From an uncultured SAR116 cluster alpha proteobacterium (GTDB lineage: Bacteria > Pseudomonadota > Alphaproteobacteria > Puniceispirillales > GCA-002684695): a DNA stretch of 57,713 nt. A program made the translations under genes and the position numbers. The notes under the pieces were generated by a model. It searched no databases. It was not told the DNA's origin and saw only the letters and a list, made by a program, of their open reading frames with translations. The stretch is from assembly GCA_902539295.1 (NCBI GenBank), contig CACBIM010000004.1, positions 76,504 through 134,216 of the forward strand, written 5' to 3'. This document shows, in pieces, positions 42,165-51,015 of this stretch (the stretch's first letter is position 1; the number at the start of each line of letters is the position of its first letter).

Positions 42165-44002
42165 TGGCTTCAAGAAAAACAGTTTATGTTGACTCAGACG
42201 TCTTGGTAATTGGAGGCGGTTTTGGTGGTTGTGGTGCTGCTTACGAGTCCAGATATTGGGGTAGAGATAAAAAAATAGTTGTGGTTGAAAAAGCGAACAT
42301 TGAAAGAAGTGGTGCTGTAGCTCAAGGTTTATACGCCATAAATTGTTACATGGGGATGCACTGGAATGAGAACCAGCCAGAAGATCATGTTAGGTACGCG
42401 AGAAATGATTTGATGGGTTTAGTAAGAGAAGATCTAGGCTACGATATTGCTCGTCATGTTGATTCTACTGTTCATAAGTTTGAAGAATGGGGCTTACCAA
42501 TTATGAGAGACCCAGAAAATGGACGTTACCAAAGAGAAGGTAAATGGCAGATAATGATACATGGTGAAAGTTATAAGCCTATTATAGCTGAAGCTGCAAG
42601 GAAAGCAGCAACTGAAGTTTACAACCGCATAATGGTTACCCATCTTCTTATGGATAAAAACAAACCAAACAGAGTTGCCGGAGCTGTTGGTTTTAATGTT
42701 AGAACTGGTGATTTTTATGTTTTTCGTTCAAAAGCAGTTGTCGTTTCTGCTGGAGGTGCCTCTCATATTTTTAAACCACATGCAGTTGGTGAAGGTATGG
42801 GGCGAACTTGGTATGCGCCATGGAGTAGCGCTTCTGCATACGCTCTTCCAATTAGAGTTGGAGCAAAAATGACTCAAATGGAAAATAGAATTGTGCTAAC
42901 TAGATTTAAAGATGGTTACGGACCTGTCGGTGCTTATTTTTTACATTTGAAGACCACTACTGAAAATGGATATGGAAAAAGTTACGAAAACACTTGGTAT
43001 GACTCAATTAAGGAAATGGTTGGAGATTACGTAGATCAACAACCAGTCCCAACTTGCTTAAGAAATCATGCGTTCTTAAAAGAAGTTCAGGCTGGTAGAG
43101 GTCCTATTAGAATGGTAACAAAAGAAGCATTTAAAGATCCACATAAAGAGACTGTTGGGTGGGAAAACTTTCTCGGAATGACTATTGGACAAGCTGTTGT
43201 TTGGGCTTCACAAAATATTGATCCAAAAGAGATTAACCCTGAATTAGTAATGTCTGAGCCTTATGTAATGGGATCGCATGCGACATGCTCTGGTGCTTGG
43301 GCTAGTGGTCCTAGCGATTACGCTCCAGATGATTATCAATGGGGTTATAATAGAATGATGACTGTTGAAGGCCTCTTTGGATCAGGTGATACAATTGGTG
43401 GTACTGCACATAAATTTTCTTCAGGTTCTTTTACAGAAGGTCGTATTGCAGGCAAATCTGCAATAAATTATGTCAATGACCTTGGAAATGACCACCCTGA
43501 AGTTAATGAAGAGGAATATTCAAGTCTGAAAGAATTAGTTTACAAACCTCTTGAGAATTATACAGTGGGCAGAAATGAAATCACAAGTGGTACTGTTTCA
43601 CCTAGTTATATTCTTCCAATTCAAGGCTTACAAAGACTTGAAAAGATAATGGATGAATATGTTGGCGGCACAAGTACCGATTATCTAACTAATGAACCTA
43701 TGCTCTTAAGAGGAATAGAACTCCTTACTATGTTAAAAGAAGATCTTAGTAATATTGGTGCTGATAGTTTACACCAGCTTCAAAGAGCCTGGGAACTTAA
43801 TCACAGAGTTTTAGCTTCAGAGTGTGTAACTCAGCATACTTTATACAGGAAAGAAACTCGATGGCCTGGCTACTACTATAGAGGTGATCATCCCAAATTA
43901 GATGATAAAGATTGGCACTGCTTTACTCTTTCTCAGTTTAATGAAAAAGAAAATTCATGGTCTATGGAAAAAGCACCAGTCCATCATATTATTGATAAGT
44001 AA
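42164..44002 (+). CDS. aprA: Adenylylsulfate reductase alpha subunit
   Basis: A 612-residue flavoprotein of the fumarate-reductase/AprA family. The FAD-binding start is VLVIGGGFGGCGAAYESRYW, followed by ERSGAVAQGLYAINCYMGMH, the AprA-specific substrate region. Later MENRIVLTRFKDGYGPVGAYF and GDTIGGTAHKFSSGSFTEGR contribute to FAD and AMP/APS binding. It catalyses the reversible conversion of sulfite plus AMP to APS. In this genome it probably oxidises sulfite released from organic sulfur compounds such as taurine or DMSP. The length is normal. Confidence 0.95.
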   Translation: MASRKTVYVDSDVLVIGGGFGGCGAAYESRYWGRDKKIVVVEKANIERSGAVAQGLYAINCYMGMHWNENQPEDHVRYARNDLMGLVREDLGYDIARHVDSTVHKFEEWGLPIMRDPENGRYQREGKWQIMIHGESYKPIIAEAARKAATEVYNRIMVTHLLMDKNKPNRVAGAVGFNVRTGDFYVFRSKAVVVSAGGASHIFKPHAVGEGMGRTWYAPWSSASAYALPIRVGAKMTQMENRIVLTRFKDGYGPVGAYFLHLKTTTENGYGKSYENTWYDSIKEMVGDYVDQQPVPTCLRNHAFLKEVQAGRGPIRMVTKEAFKDPHKETVGWENFLGMTIGQAVVWASQNIDPKEINPELVMSEPYVMGSHATCSGAWASGPSDYAPDDYQWGYNRMMTVEGLFGSGDTIGGTAHKFSSGSFTEGRIAGKSAINYVNDLGNDHPEVNEEEYSSLKELVYKPLENYTVGRNEITSGTVSPSYILPIQGLQRLEKIMDEYVGGTSTDYLTNEPMLLRGIELLTMLKEDLSNIGADSLHQLQRAWELNHRVLASECVTQHTLYRKETRWPGYYYRGDHPKLDDKDWHCFTLSQFNEKENSWSMEKAPVHHIIDK

Positions 44003-44013
44003 AATTCAAACTT

Positions 44014-44790
44014 TTGATATCAATAGCTCAGATTTCTGACACGCATTTATTATGCCCTGTAAATGGTGGCGAAACAAATATTGTCAAACAAAGGATAAAT
44101 AATCTCAAAAGATGTGTTGACAGCATTAATAATTTAGAACCACAGCCTGATATTATTATTCATACCGGAGATGTAACACAAAATGGTGCAGTCGAAGAAT
44201 ACAAAATTGCAGATTCAATTCTTAAAAAGTTAAAGCAAAGGATATTTTTCACTCCCGGAAATAGAGACAATAAGCTTAATCTCAGAAAAATATTTACACA
44301 AAGTTTATATGAAAAGACTGATAAAGAATTTTATATATATTCTATAGAATTTAAAGGTTTTAAATTAATTTCGATGGATACTTTCTGTTCCAACATTAAC
44401 AAAGGTGAATTAACTTCTTCAAAAATAAAATTACTATCAAACGAAATATCTCACCCAAGTAGTTTACCTACTGCCATCTTTATGCACCACCCACCTTATA
44501 ATGTTAGTGATAATAAGTTGGAGAGAATTGAATATGTAGACGTAGAAGAAGTAAAAAAATTCCACTACTTTTTAAAAAATAAATCAAATATTGTTGCTTT
44601 ATTTTGTGGTCATATTCATAAAAATTTTGAGAGTAATATTGGCCATATTAAAACTTTTACAATGCCCTCTATTGCAACTGACTTAAGCTGGGATAATGAA
44701 ATTTCTAAAAAGTCTAAAAAGACACAATATTTACTTCATTCCTTTTCCAAAAAAACTGGAATTTATACAAAAAAAATATTAATTCAATAG
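44014..44790 (+). CDS. Calcineurin-like metallophosphoesterase
   Basis: A 258-residue phosphoesterase starting with TTG 44014, 11 bases after aprA. Metal motifs are QISDTHL, IHTGDVTQNG, TPGNRDN (replacing GNHD), FMHHPPYN and CGHIHKNF. The pattern resembles CpdA/Icc-type class III phosphodiesterases. Its place inside the apr operon suggests a role in recycling nucleotides made by sulfur metabolism, such as AMP or PAP, but this is inference. The GNHD histidine is replaced by arginine. Confidence 0.82.
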   Translation: MISIAQISDTHLLCPVNGGETNIVKQRINNLKRCVDSINNLEPQPDIIIHTGDVTQNGAVEEYKIADSILKKLKQRIFFTPGNRDNKLNLRKIFTQSLYEKTDKEFYIYSIEFKGFKLISMDTFCSNINKGELTSSKIKLLSNEISHPSSLPTAIFMHHPPYNVSDNKLERIEYVDVEEVKKFHYFLKNKSNIVALFCGHIHKNFESNIGHIKTFTMPSIATDLSWDNEISKKSKKTQYLLHSFSKKTGIYTKKILIQ

Positions 44791-44816
44791 TAAGAAAACT
44801 TAAAAATTAGTTAATC

Positions 44817-45167
44817 ATGACAAATAATAAATTAATATTTAAAAAAAATATAAATAACCAGGGCATACCAATTACAAATTGCTTTTTTGATGATGATCCT
44901 GAAAACATTCTTGCTACAATGGTTGAGGATGTCCCAGAAAATTTTCAAGAGCCATTATATCTCCAAAAATCTATTGTTGTATCGGTTCCATATAATGATG
45001 ATGGCACAAGAATTGAAATTTCTATATGGTTTTCACCAAATGAAAGTAACGAGAAGATGTCAGAAGTTATTCAATCATATTTTGATTGGCGATTTAAAAA
45101 TTTAAAGGATAAAAATACATCAATGTCATTTGATGATAATGGAAAACTTGTTTTAAATTTCAATTAG
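44817..45167 (+). CDS. Hypothetical 116-residue protein of the sulfur cluster
   Basis: I do not recognise this protein. It is acidic, with no signal peptide or membrane segment. The centre contains an acidic FDDDPENIL (residues 24-32) and a beta-rich stretch SIVVSVPYNDDGTRIEISI followed by helical SNEKMSEVIQSYFDWRF. It lies between the metallophosphoesterase and cysC, 26 and 62 bases away, so a role in the same unit is likely. No function is proposed. Confidence 0.6.
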   Translation: MTNNKLIFKKNINNQGIPITNCFFDDDPENILATMVEDVPENFQEPLYLQKSIVVSVPYNDDGTRIEISIWFSPNESNEKMSEVIQSYFDWRFKNLKDKNTSMSFDDNGKLVLNFN

Positions 45168-45229
45168 TATTATTAATTTTTCAATTTAAATTATTACATT
45201 TTAAGTTAATGTAAAAAATTGGAGTATTT

Positions 45230-45835
45230 ATGAATTTAAAGAACGAAATCTTTATTCATAGCATGATAGTAAAAAAAAGAGATCGATCACTTATAAAGAA
45301 ACATAAATCATGTATTATTTGGCTTACAGGTCTGTCTGGTGCAGGAAAATCTTCAATTGCAGGTCTTTTAGAAGAAAAACTTAACAAACAGGGTAAACAT
45401 ACATTTTTATTAGATGGTGATAACCTAAGACATACTCTAAATCAAGATTTAGGTTTTTCAGATTACGATAGAAATGAAAATATTCGTAGAATTGGACATG
45501 TAGGAAAACTTATGGTTGATGCAGGTCTAATTGTAATTGCCTCATTCATTTCTCCTTTTGAAAAACAAAGAAAACTAACAAGGGAACTGTTTGAGAAAAA
45601 TGAATACATAGAAGTTTTTTTAAATACACCTTTAGAGGTATGCGAGCAAAGAGATCCTAAAGGACTATATAAAAAGGCACGTTCAGGACTACTCAAAGAT
45701 TTTACAGGCATTGATTCTGCTTACGAAAAGCCTGAAAATCCAGAAATTACTTTAGATGGTGAACAGTATTCTGCTGATGTATTATCAGATAAAATTATAA
45801 ATTATTTGTCTGAAAATAATTTTTTGAAATTATGA
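45230..45835 (+). CDS. cysC: Adenylylsulfate (APS) kinase
   Basis: A 201-residue P-loop kinase that makes PAPS from APS and ATP. Walker A is TGLSGAGKSS (33-42), DGDNLRHTLNQDLGFS is the APS-binding region, and NENIRRIGHVGKLMVDAG and FISPFEKQRK follow in standard order. Its length is standard. In this window it may phosphorylate APS formed by AprBA rather than by ATP sulfurylase. A 7-bp AT-rich inverted repeat at 45194-45214 precedes it. The last codon overlaps galM (ATGA). Confidence 0.93.
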   Translation: MNLKNEIFIHSMIVKKRDRSLIKKHKSCIIWLTGLSGAGKSSIAGLLEEKLNKQGKHTFLLDGDNLRHTLNQDLGFSDYDRNENIRRIGHVGKLMVDAGLIVIASFISPFEKQRKLTRELFEKNEYIEVFLNTPLEVCEQRDPKGLYKKARSGLLKDFTGIDSAYEKPENPEITLDGEQYSADVLSDKIINYLSENNFLKL

Positions 45836-46845
45836 ATAAAATTTCCAACAAAAAATTTGGTATATTTAATAATAAACAAGTAATCCTAACTACACTTAAT
45901 AGCGAACAAAATACTAATATTTCATTTATGAATTGGGGGGCTTCAATTCAAAATTGGATTATTAACCATCCTCAAGATGAAATAGTTTCAGCTGTTTTAG
46001 GGTTTGAAGATTTTGAATTCTACCCTAAATTTAGTCCTTACTTTGGGTCTGTTGTGGGAAGAGTGATTAATAGAATTGATAAGGGTAGATTTAAATTAAA
46101 TAATATAGAATATCAACTAGACATTAATCGGCCTCCAAATCATTTACATGGTGGTGAAAGTGGGTTTGGAAAACAAATCTGGAATTTTGAAACTAATGAG
46201 GAGGATAACTCTGTTACCTACTTTATTAATAGCTGCGATGGTGAAGGGGGATACCCTGGCGAGGTTAACGCAAAAGTAAAATATATTCTAAAAGGAAATA
46301 CACTTACTATAGAAATGAGTGCTACTGTTGATAAGGAGACCCCAATTAACATGGGACAGCATAATTATTTTAATTTATGCTCTTCAGTTGAAGAAAATTA
46401 TAATATTTGTAATCACTTGTTATATTTAGATTCAAAATCCTACACTGAAACAGATAAAGATTTAATACCGACAGGAAAAATTATTTCAACTCAAGAATCA
46501 GAAATGGATTTTTTCAATGAAAAAAAAATTGGTACAATTAAATTGGATGACAACTATGTATTAGAACAGAATAACCATTTAATTAAGCCTGCTGCAAAAC
46601 TATTTAATCCTGTGAGTAATTTGAATTTAACTCTATGGACAGACCAACCAGGAATACAAGTCTACAATGCATCAAGTTTAAATCTAGCACCTAAGGGGTT
46701 AAATGGTGTAAGTTATGGAAATTTTGCTGGGATTTGTTTAGAGGATCAAAAATTTCCTGATAGTGTAAATATATCTGATTTTCCATCAATAATTTCCTCT
46801 CCTGAAAAACCATATTTCCATAAAACAATTATTGATATATCATAA
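45832..46845 (+). CDS. galM: Aldose 1-epimerase (GalM-like)
   Basis: A 337-residue beta-sandwich mutarotase. Visible signatures are FGSVVGRVINRIDKGRF, PNHLHGGESGFGKQIWNF with the first catalytic His, NMGQHNYFNLCS with the second, and the C-terminal GICLEDQKFPDS carrying the catalytic Glu. It speeds interconversion of alpha and beta anomers of hexoses. The start overlaps cysC by 4 bases. Why a sugar mutarotase is coupled to APS kinase is unclear; simple genome packing is the likely cause. Confidence 0.9.
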   Translation: MNKISNKKFGIFNNKQVILTTLNSEQNTNISFMNWGASIQNWIINHPQDEIVSAVLGFEDFEFYPKFSPYFGSVVGRVINRIDKGRFKLNNIEYQLDINRPPNHLHGGESGFGKQIWNFETNEEDNSVTYFINSCDGEGGYPGEVNAKVKYILKGNTLTIEMSATVDKETPINMGQHNYFNLCSSVEENYNICNHLLYLDSKSYTETDKDLIPTGKIISTQESEMDFFNEKKIGTIKLDDNYVLEQNNHLIKPAAKLFNPVSNLNLTLWTDQPGIQVYNASSLNLAPKGLNGVSYGNFAGICLEDQKFPDSVNISDFPSIISSPEKPYFHKTIIDIS

Positions 46846-46873
46846 AATTAAATTTACACAGAGGATTAGAATT

Positions 46874-47278
46874 TTGAGAAAATTTGTATTACTATTTATG
46901 TTGATTACTTTGCCAGTTTTTGGGTCTGAAATAATTGATAAAAGAAAGCAATTATACCAGAAAAATAATGATAATATGAAATTAATTTATAGTGCCATAA
47001 GCTCAGAAAACTTTGAGCAGGTCATCAAAAGTGCAGGTGAAATTGAAGCATTTGCAAATAAAATGACAGATTATTTTCCTGTTGGTAGTGTTTCACGAGG
47101 TTCAAGCGATAATATTTGGTCTGATTTTGAAGGTTTTACTAAAGCTGCAAAACTTAACTCAAATGCAGCTAAGACACTTAGAATTGCTGCCCAAGATAAT
47201 AAATTAGATGAACTAAATAGTTTATTTAGTGAGTTAAGTAGTACTTGTAAGTCTTGCCATAGATCATATAAAAATTAA
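46874..47278 (+). CDS. Cytochrome c' family protein
   Basis: A 134-residue exported protein with signal peptide ending near VFGSE (residue 17-19). A single heme site CKSCHR at residues 125-130 near the C-terminus is the cytochrome c' arrangement. I chose TTG 46874, preceded by AGAGGA, because it starts directly at the signal peptide; the open frame extends upstream to 46832 into the galM end. It would be a periplasmic monoheme four-helix bundle that binds gases such as NO or carries electrons. Confidence 0.82.
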   Translation: MRKFVLLFMLITLPVFGSEIIDKRKQLYQKNNDNMKLIYSAISSENFEQVIKSAGEIEAFANKMTDYFPVGSVSRGSSDNIWSDFEGFTKAAKLNSNAAKTLRIAAQDNKLDELNSLFSELSSTCKSCHRSYKN

Positions 47279-47282
47279 TTAA

Positions 47283-47909
47283 ATGGTCAATGGTCCTCTT
47301 CAAAAGGCAGTATTACAACTCTCAAAGCTAGACAATCAGATAAATGAAATAATAATAAATTATGGCCTTCCAAGTGACAAAATGTCTAAAGGAGGTTTTG
47401 ATACGTTACTGAGAATGATTGTAGGACAACAAATATCAGTTAAAGCTGCTGATGCTGTTTGGACCAAGCTAAAAAAAATAAAAGCTAATATTCCTAAAAA
47501 TTTCTTATTATTTTCGGATAATAAGCTTAGGGAAGCAGGCCTATCAAGACAAAAAATATCGTATGGTAGAGACCTTGCAGAAAATATAAATTCAGGCTCT
47601 CTTGAGCTTGATAAACTTGGCAAACTACCTGGCAAAGAAGCACATTTAAATTTAACTAAAATCAAAGGAATTGGAGATTGGACTGCTGATATTTATCAAC
47701 TTTTTGTTCTTGGTGATATGGATGCATTCCCACAAGATGACTTGGCTGTTCAAGAAGGAGCAAAAAGATTTTTTAAATTAAATCATAGACCAAAAGGAAA
47801 GGAGCTACTTAAATTAGCTGAAAAGTGGAAGCCTCTCAGAGGTGCTGCTGCTCTTGTATTCTGGCAAATATACAGAATTGAAATTCATGAAGGATCAAAA
47901 TTTAATTAG
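47283..47909 (+). CDS. alkA: DNA-3-methyladenine glycosylase II (AlkA-type, HhH-GPD)
   Basis: A 208-residue glycosylase that removes alkylated bases. The helix-hairpin-helix LTKIKGIGDWTADIYQLF with the downstream catalytic aspartate region AFPQDDLAVQEG is typical. GFDTLLRMIVGQQISVKAAD is the N-terminal family signature. It lacks the AlkA N-terminal domain and resembles the short AlkA-like proteins of alphaproteobacteria. It converges with the SRAP gene by an 8-base overlap. Confidence 0.9.
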   Translation: MVNGPLQKAVLQLSKLDNQINEIIINYGLPSDKMSKGGFDTLLRMIVGQQISVKAADAVWTKLKKIKANIPKNFLLFSDNKLREAGLSRQKISYGRDLAENINSGSLELDKLGKLPGKEAHLNLTKIKGIGDWTADIYQLFVLGDMDAFPQDDLAVQEGAKRFFKLNHRPKGKELLKLAEKWKPLRGAAALVFWQIYRIEIHEGSKFN

Positions 47910-48555
47910 AAAATAAGTTAAGTTGACTTTCTTTTTCAAAATATTTTTCAGTAACTGATATGTCATCATTAGATATCTTGCCAACTTTTGGTGAAACTGG
48001 ATAAAATATATAATCATTTGAGTTTATAGGTTTCAGAATATTACAAGCTTTTTCATAATCATTTCCCAACCAAAATAGAAAATTTTCTTTATTGATGACC
48101 AACGGTGTTCTTTTGTGAATTGTTTTTAAATTTCTCCCAGCCTCTGCAGTTATAATTATAAAACTTCTTTCTTTATTTTCTTCAAGCCTTTGCAAACCGG
48201 CAAATGCAATTATATCATTCTCTTTATGTTTGATAAGATAGGGTTTATTTTCATTATTCCACTCAAACCAACTATTCGCAGGAATTAAGCACCTATTTTG
48301 TTGAAATAAATTTTTGAATAAAGGTTTTTCATTTATTGTTTCTGATCTAGCATTAATCATCAATTTACTTAGTTTGGGTACTTTAAAACCCCATTGTATT
48401 TGATTAAGAAAAATATCATTTTTTTTTAATGATATTACTACAGAATTCTGTCCTGGTGATATATTGTACTTGGCAGGAAAATTACCAGATATTTCATTTG
48501 AAAACTTATTTTTTAATTCTTCAAGGTTTGATGAAAGTGAAAATCTTCCACACAT
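47902..48555 (-). CDS. yedK: SRAP-domain protein (YedK/HMCES family)
   Basis: A 217-residue protein beginning MCGRFS, so removal of Met exposes Cys2, the residue that crosslinks to abasic sites in single-stranded DNA. Further SRAP motifs are NARSETINEKPLFKN with the conserved Asn/Glu, RCLIPANSWFEW and HKRTPLVI with the active His. It protects abasic sites in single-stranded DNA, adding to the DNA repair genes in the window. Monocistronic on the minus strand. Confidence 0.95.
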   Translation of the reverse strand: MCGRFSLSSNLEELKNKFSNEISGNFPAKYNISPGQNSVVISLKKNDIFLNQIQWGFKVPKLSKLMINARSETINEKPLFKNLFQQNRCLIPANSWFEWNNENKPYLIKHKENDIIAFAGLQRLEENKERSFIIITAEAGRNLKTIHKRTPLVINKENFLFWLGNDYEKACNILKPINSNDYIFYPVSPKVGKISNDDISVTEKYFEKESQLNLFSN

Positions 48556-48621
48556 ATAAATTCCTTAAAATTTAATTTTGAACTATTATTTATACAAATT
48601 AATTGTATATAAACCTTTTAA

Positions 48622-49578
48622 ATGACAACTAACATTAAAAAAAATAGTGGTAAAGTAATTCAGCAAGCCTGTGAAATACTGTCAAACGGTGAACTATTAG
48701 CTATTCCATCTGAAACTGTATATGGTTTAGGAGCAGATGCAACTTCTGATAGTGCCATTTCTAGAATATATAAAATAAAAAAGAGACCACATATCAATCC
48801 CTTAATTTTGCATGTATCAAACATCAAAATGGTGGAACAATTTGCAGAAACAAATACATTATTTTATTCATTATCAAAATATTTTTGGCCAGGTCCTCTA
48901 ACAGTAATACTTAATCAAAAAAAAAATAATGAAATTTCTAAACTTGCAACATCTAATTTATCAAGTGTAGCTGTTAGACTTCCAGATAATAAAATCTTTC
49001 AAAACATTATTGAAAAATTCAATAATCCAATTGCAGCTCCAAGTGCTAATATTTCAGGTAATATTAGTCCAACCAACCCTTATCATGTTTATGAAGATTT
49101 TGGGGAGGAAATAAAATTAATTATCGATGGAGGCCAATCAGAAAAAGGTGTTGAATCAACCGTTGTAGACATAAGAAGTCAAGATATAATAATTCTTCGA
49201 CATGGTCCAATTACTCAAAAAATGTTAGAGAATAAGGTAGATTGCAAAATAAAGAAAAAAGGCAGTAATAAAAAAATTTTAAGTCCTGGACAAATGTTTA
49301 AACATTACTCGCCTTCAAAAAAATTAATAATAAATTCAATTAAGCCTACAAAAAACTGTTCATTTTTGGGCTTTAGTAATATTATGCCTGACAAGAAATT
49401 TGATGGAATTGCGCTTAACTTAAGTAATAGTGGGGACTTAAATGAAGCAGCATCAAATCTCTTTAAAATGTTAAGATTTCTTGATAAAACTGACACTCAG
49501 GAAATAGTTGTAGCTCCCATACCAAATAAAGATGTAGGATTTGCAATTAACGATAAACTTAAAAGGGCTTCATCATAG
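48622..49578 (+). CDS. sua5: L-threonylcarbamoyladenylate synthase (Sua5/YwlC type)
   Basis: A 318-residue enzyme that makes threonylcarbamoyl-AMP from threonine, bicarbonate and ATP for tRNA t6A modification. The YrdC domain (about 1-195) has GELLAIPSETVYGLGADA, KKRPHINPL, WPGPLT and PSANISG; the C-terminal Sua5 domain starts after SPGQMFKHYSP. The presence of the Sua5 domain distinguishes it from short TsaC. The start is ATG 48622 with weak upstream signal; the next gene follows after 2 bases. Confidence 0.93.
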   Translation: MTTNIKKNSGKVIQQACEILSNGELLAIPSETVYGLGADATSDSAISRIYKIKKRPHINPLILHVSNIKMVEQFAETNTLFYSLSKYFWPGPLTVILNQKKNNEISKLATSNLSSVAVRLPDNKIFQNIIEKFNNPIAAPSANISGNISPTNPYHVYEDFGEEIKLIIDGGQSEKGVESTVVDIRSQDIIILRHGPITQKMLENKVDCKIKKKGSNKKILSPGQMFKHYSPSKKLIINSIKPTKNCSFLGFSNIMPDKKFDGIALNLSNSGDLNEAASNLFKMLRFLDKTDTQEIVVAPIPNKDVGFAINDKLKRASS

Positions 49579-49580
49579 CT

Positions 49581-51014
49581 ATGGATGATAAAAATAATCT
49601 ATTTAAAGAATTTCAATCCGTTCTTAAAAATCCAATTATGATTGAAGGCATTGAACAGTATTTAAGTGATTGGAGAGGAGTATTTGAAGGAAAAGTCAAG
49701 TTTGTAGTATTTCCATCGACAACTGAAGAAGTTAGCAAAATATTGAAACTTGCTAATAAAAATAATATACCAATAGTCCCACAAGGAGGTAATACAGGAC
49801 TTTGCGGTGGTGCCACACCAGACAATTCTGGAAATTCTATTCTCATTAATTTTACAAAGTTAAATAATATAAGAAATATAGATTTGCTTGGAAATACAGT
49901 AACTGTAGAGGCTGGATGCATTTTAGAAAATGTGCTTAACATTGTTCAAGAAAAAGATAGAATTTTTCCAATAAATCTAGCAGCTAAGGGCAGTTGCACC
50001 ATTGGTGGGAATTTGGCTACAAATGCAGGCGGTATAAATGTTTTGAAATATGGTTCAACAAGAGATTTGGTGTTAGGTATTGAAGCTGTACTGCCTAATG
50101 GCGAAGTAATTAATAATCTAAATTCTTTACATAAAGATAATACAGGCTACGCTTTGCATAAACTATTAGTTGGATCTGAAGGCACATTAGCAATTATAAC
50201 AGCTGCAACTATCAGAATATTTAAAAAACCCAAAGCAAGTATTTCATGTTTTATTAAAGTAAAGGATATTGATAAATCTATTGAAACTCTTCATATGTTA
50301 CAATCTTTGGTTGGGAACAATATTGAAGCATTCGAAATAATGTCAAAACCAATTTTGGAAATTGTTCATAAACAATTTCCTAAAATAAGTAAACCCTTCG
50401 CAGCAATACCAGAACTTTCATTACTTGTAGAATTTACAACTACTTCAGAGTTAGATTTAAATATTGATGACACAGGAGAGACTATTTTCCAAAATAAAAT
50501 TATAAATGTAATGTCTCATTTAATTGAAAATAATTTAATAGACGACGCTGTTATTTCTCAGTCAGAACATCAAAATAAAGAATTATGGGAAATTAGAGAG
50601 AATGCAAATATTGCTCAGATGCAGGAAGGATTTCAACTTAAATTAGATTTGTCCATACCAATTGAAAATATGTCTAAATTTTGGAAAGAAACTTCAGAAG
50701 AGTTAAAAAAGAAGCATACAGAGGTAAAAATTTGCTCTTTTGGACATCTAGGGGATGGTAATTTACATTACAATTTAATGGATGAAGATAAAAGTAAAGG
50801 ATATGTTTACAAAAATCAGTCTGCATTAAAAGAATTAGTTTATAAAAAAATAAAAAAATTCAATGGTTCTTTCAGTGCTGAACATGGTATTGGCCAATTA
50901 AAAATTAAAGAATTGAAAAAATACAAAGATCAAAATTTATTAAATTTAATGCGAACAATCAAAAATTCTGTAGATCCTAAGAATATTTTAAATCCAGGAA
51001 AATTATTTACCTAA
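49581..51014 (+). CDS. FAD-linked oxidase (D-2-hydroxyacid/D-lactate dehydrogenase family)
   Basis: A 477-residue flavoprotein of the GlcD/D-2-hydroxyglutarate dehydrogenase group. The FAD region is PIVPQGGNTGLCGGATPD and later LAAKGSCTIGGNLATNAGG. The C-terminal domain has SFGHLGDGNLHYNLMDE with metal-binding histidines and SAEHGIGQLK. It oxidises a D-2-hydroxyacid, most likely D-2-hydroxyglutarate or D-lactate, feeding electrons to an electron-transfer flavoprotein or quinone. It follows sua5 by 2 bases. Confidence 0.87.
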   Translation: MDDKNNLFKEFQSVLKNPIMIEGIEQYLSDWRGVFEGKVKFVVFPSTTEEVSKILKLANKNNIPIVPQGGNTGLCGGATPDNSGNSILINFTKLNNIRNIDLLGNTVTVEAGCILENVLNIVQEKDRIFPINLAAKGSCTIGGNLATNAGGINVLKYGSTRDLVLGIEAVLPNGEVINNLNSLHKDNTGYALHKLLVGSEGTLAIITAATIRIFKKPKASISCFIKVKDIDKSIETLHMLQSLVGNNIEAFEIMSKPILEIVHKQFPKISKPFAAIPELSLLVEFTTTSELDLNIDDTGETIFQNKIINVMSHLIENNLIDDAVISQSEHQNKELWEIRENANIAQMQEGFQLKLDLSIPIENMSKFWKETSEELKKKHTEVKICSFGHLGDGNLHYNLMDEDKSKGYVYKNQSALKELVYKKIKKFNGSFSAEHGIGQLKIKELKKYKDQNLLNLMRTIKNSVDPKNILNPGKLFT

Positions 51015-51015
51015 T

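Noticed and set aside
45194-45214. Inverted repeat before cysC considered as a terminator
   Set aside because: The stem is 7 AT-rich pairs and no T-tract follows in the sense direction.
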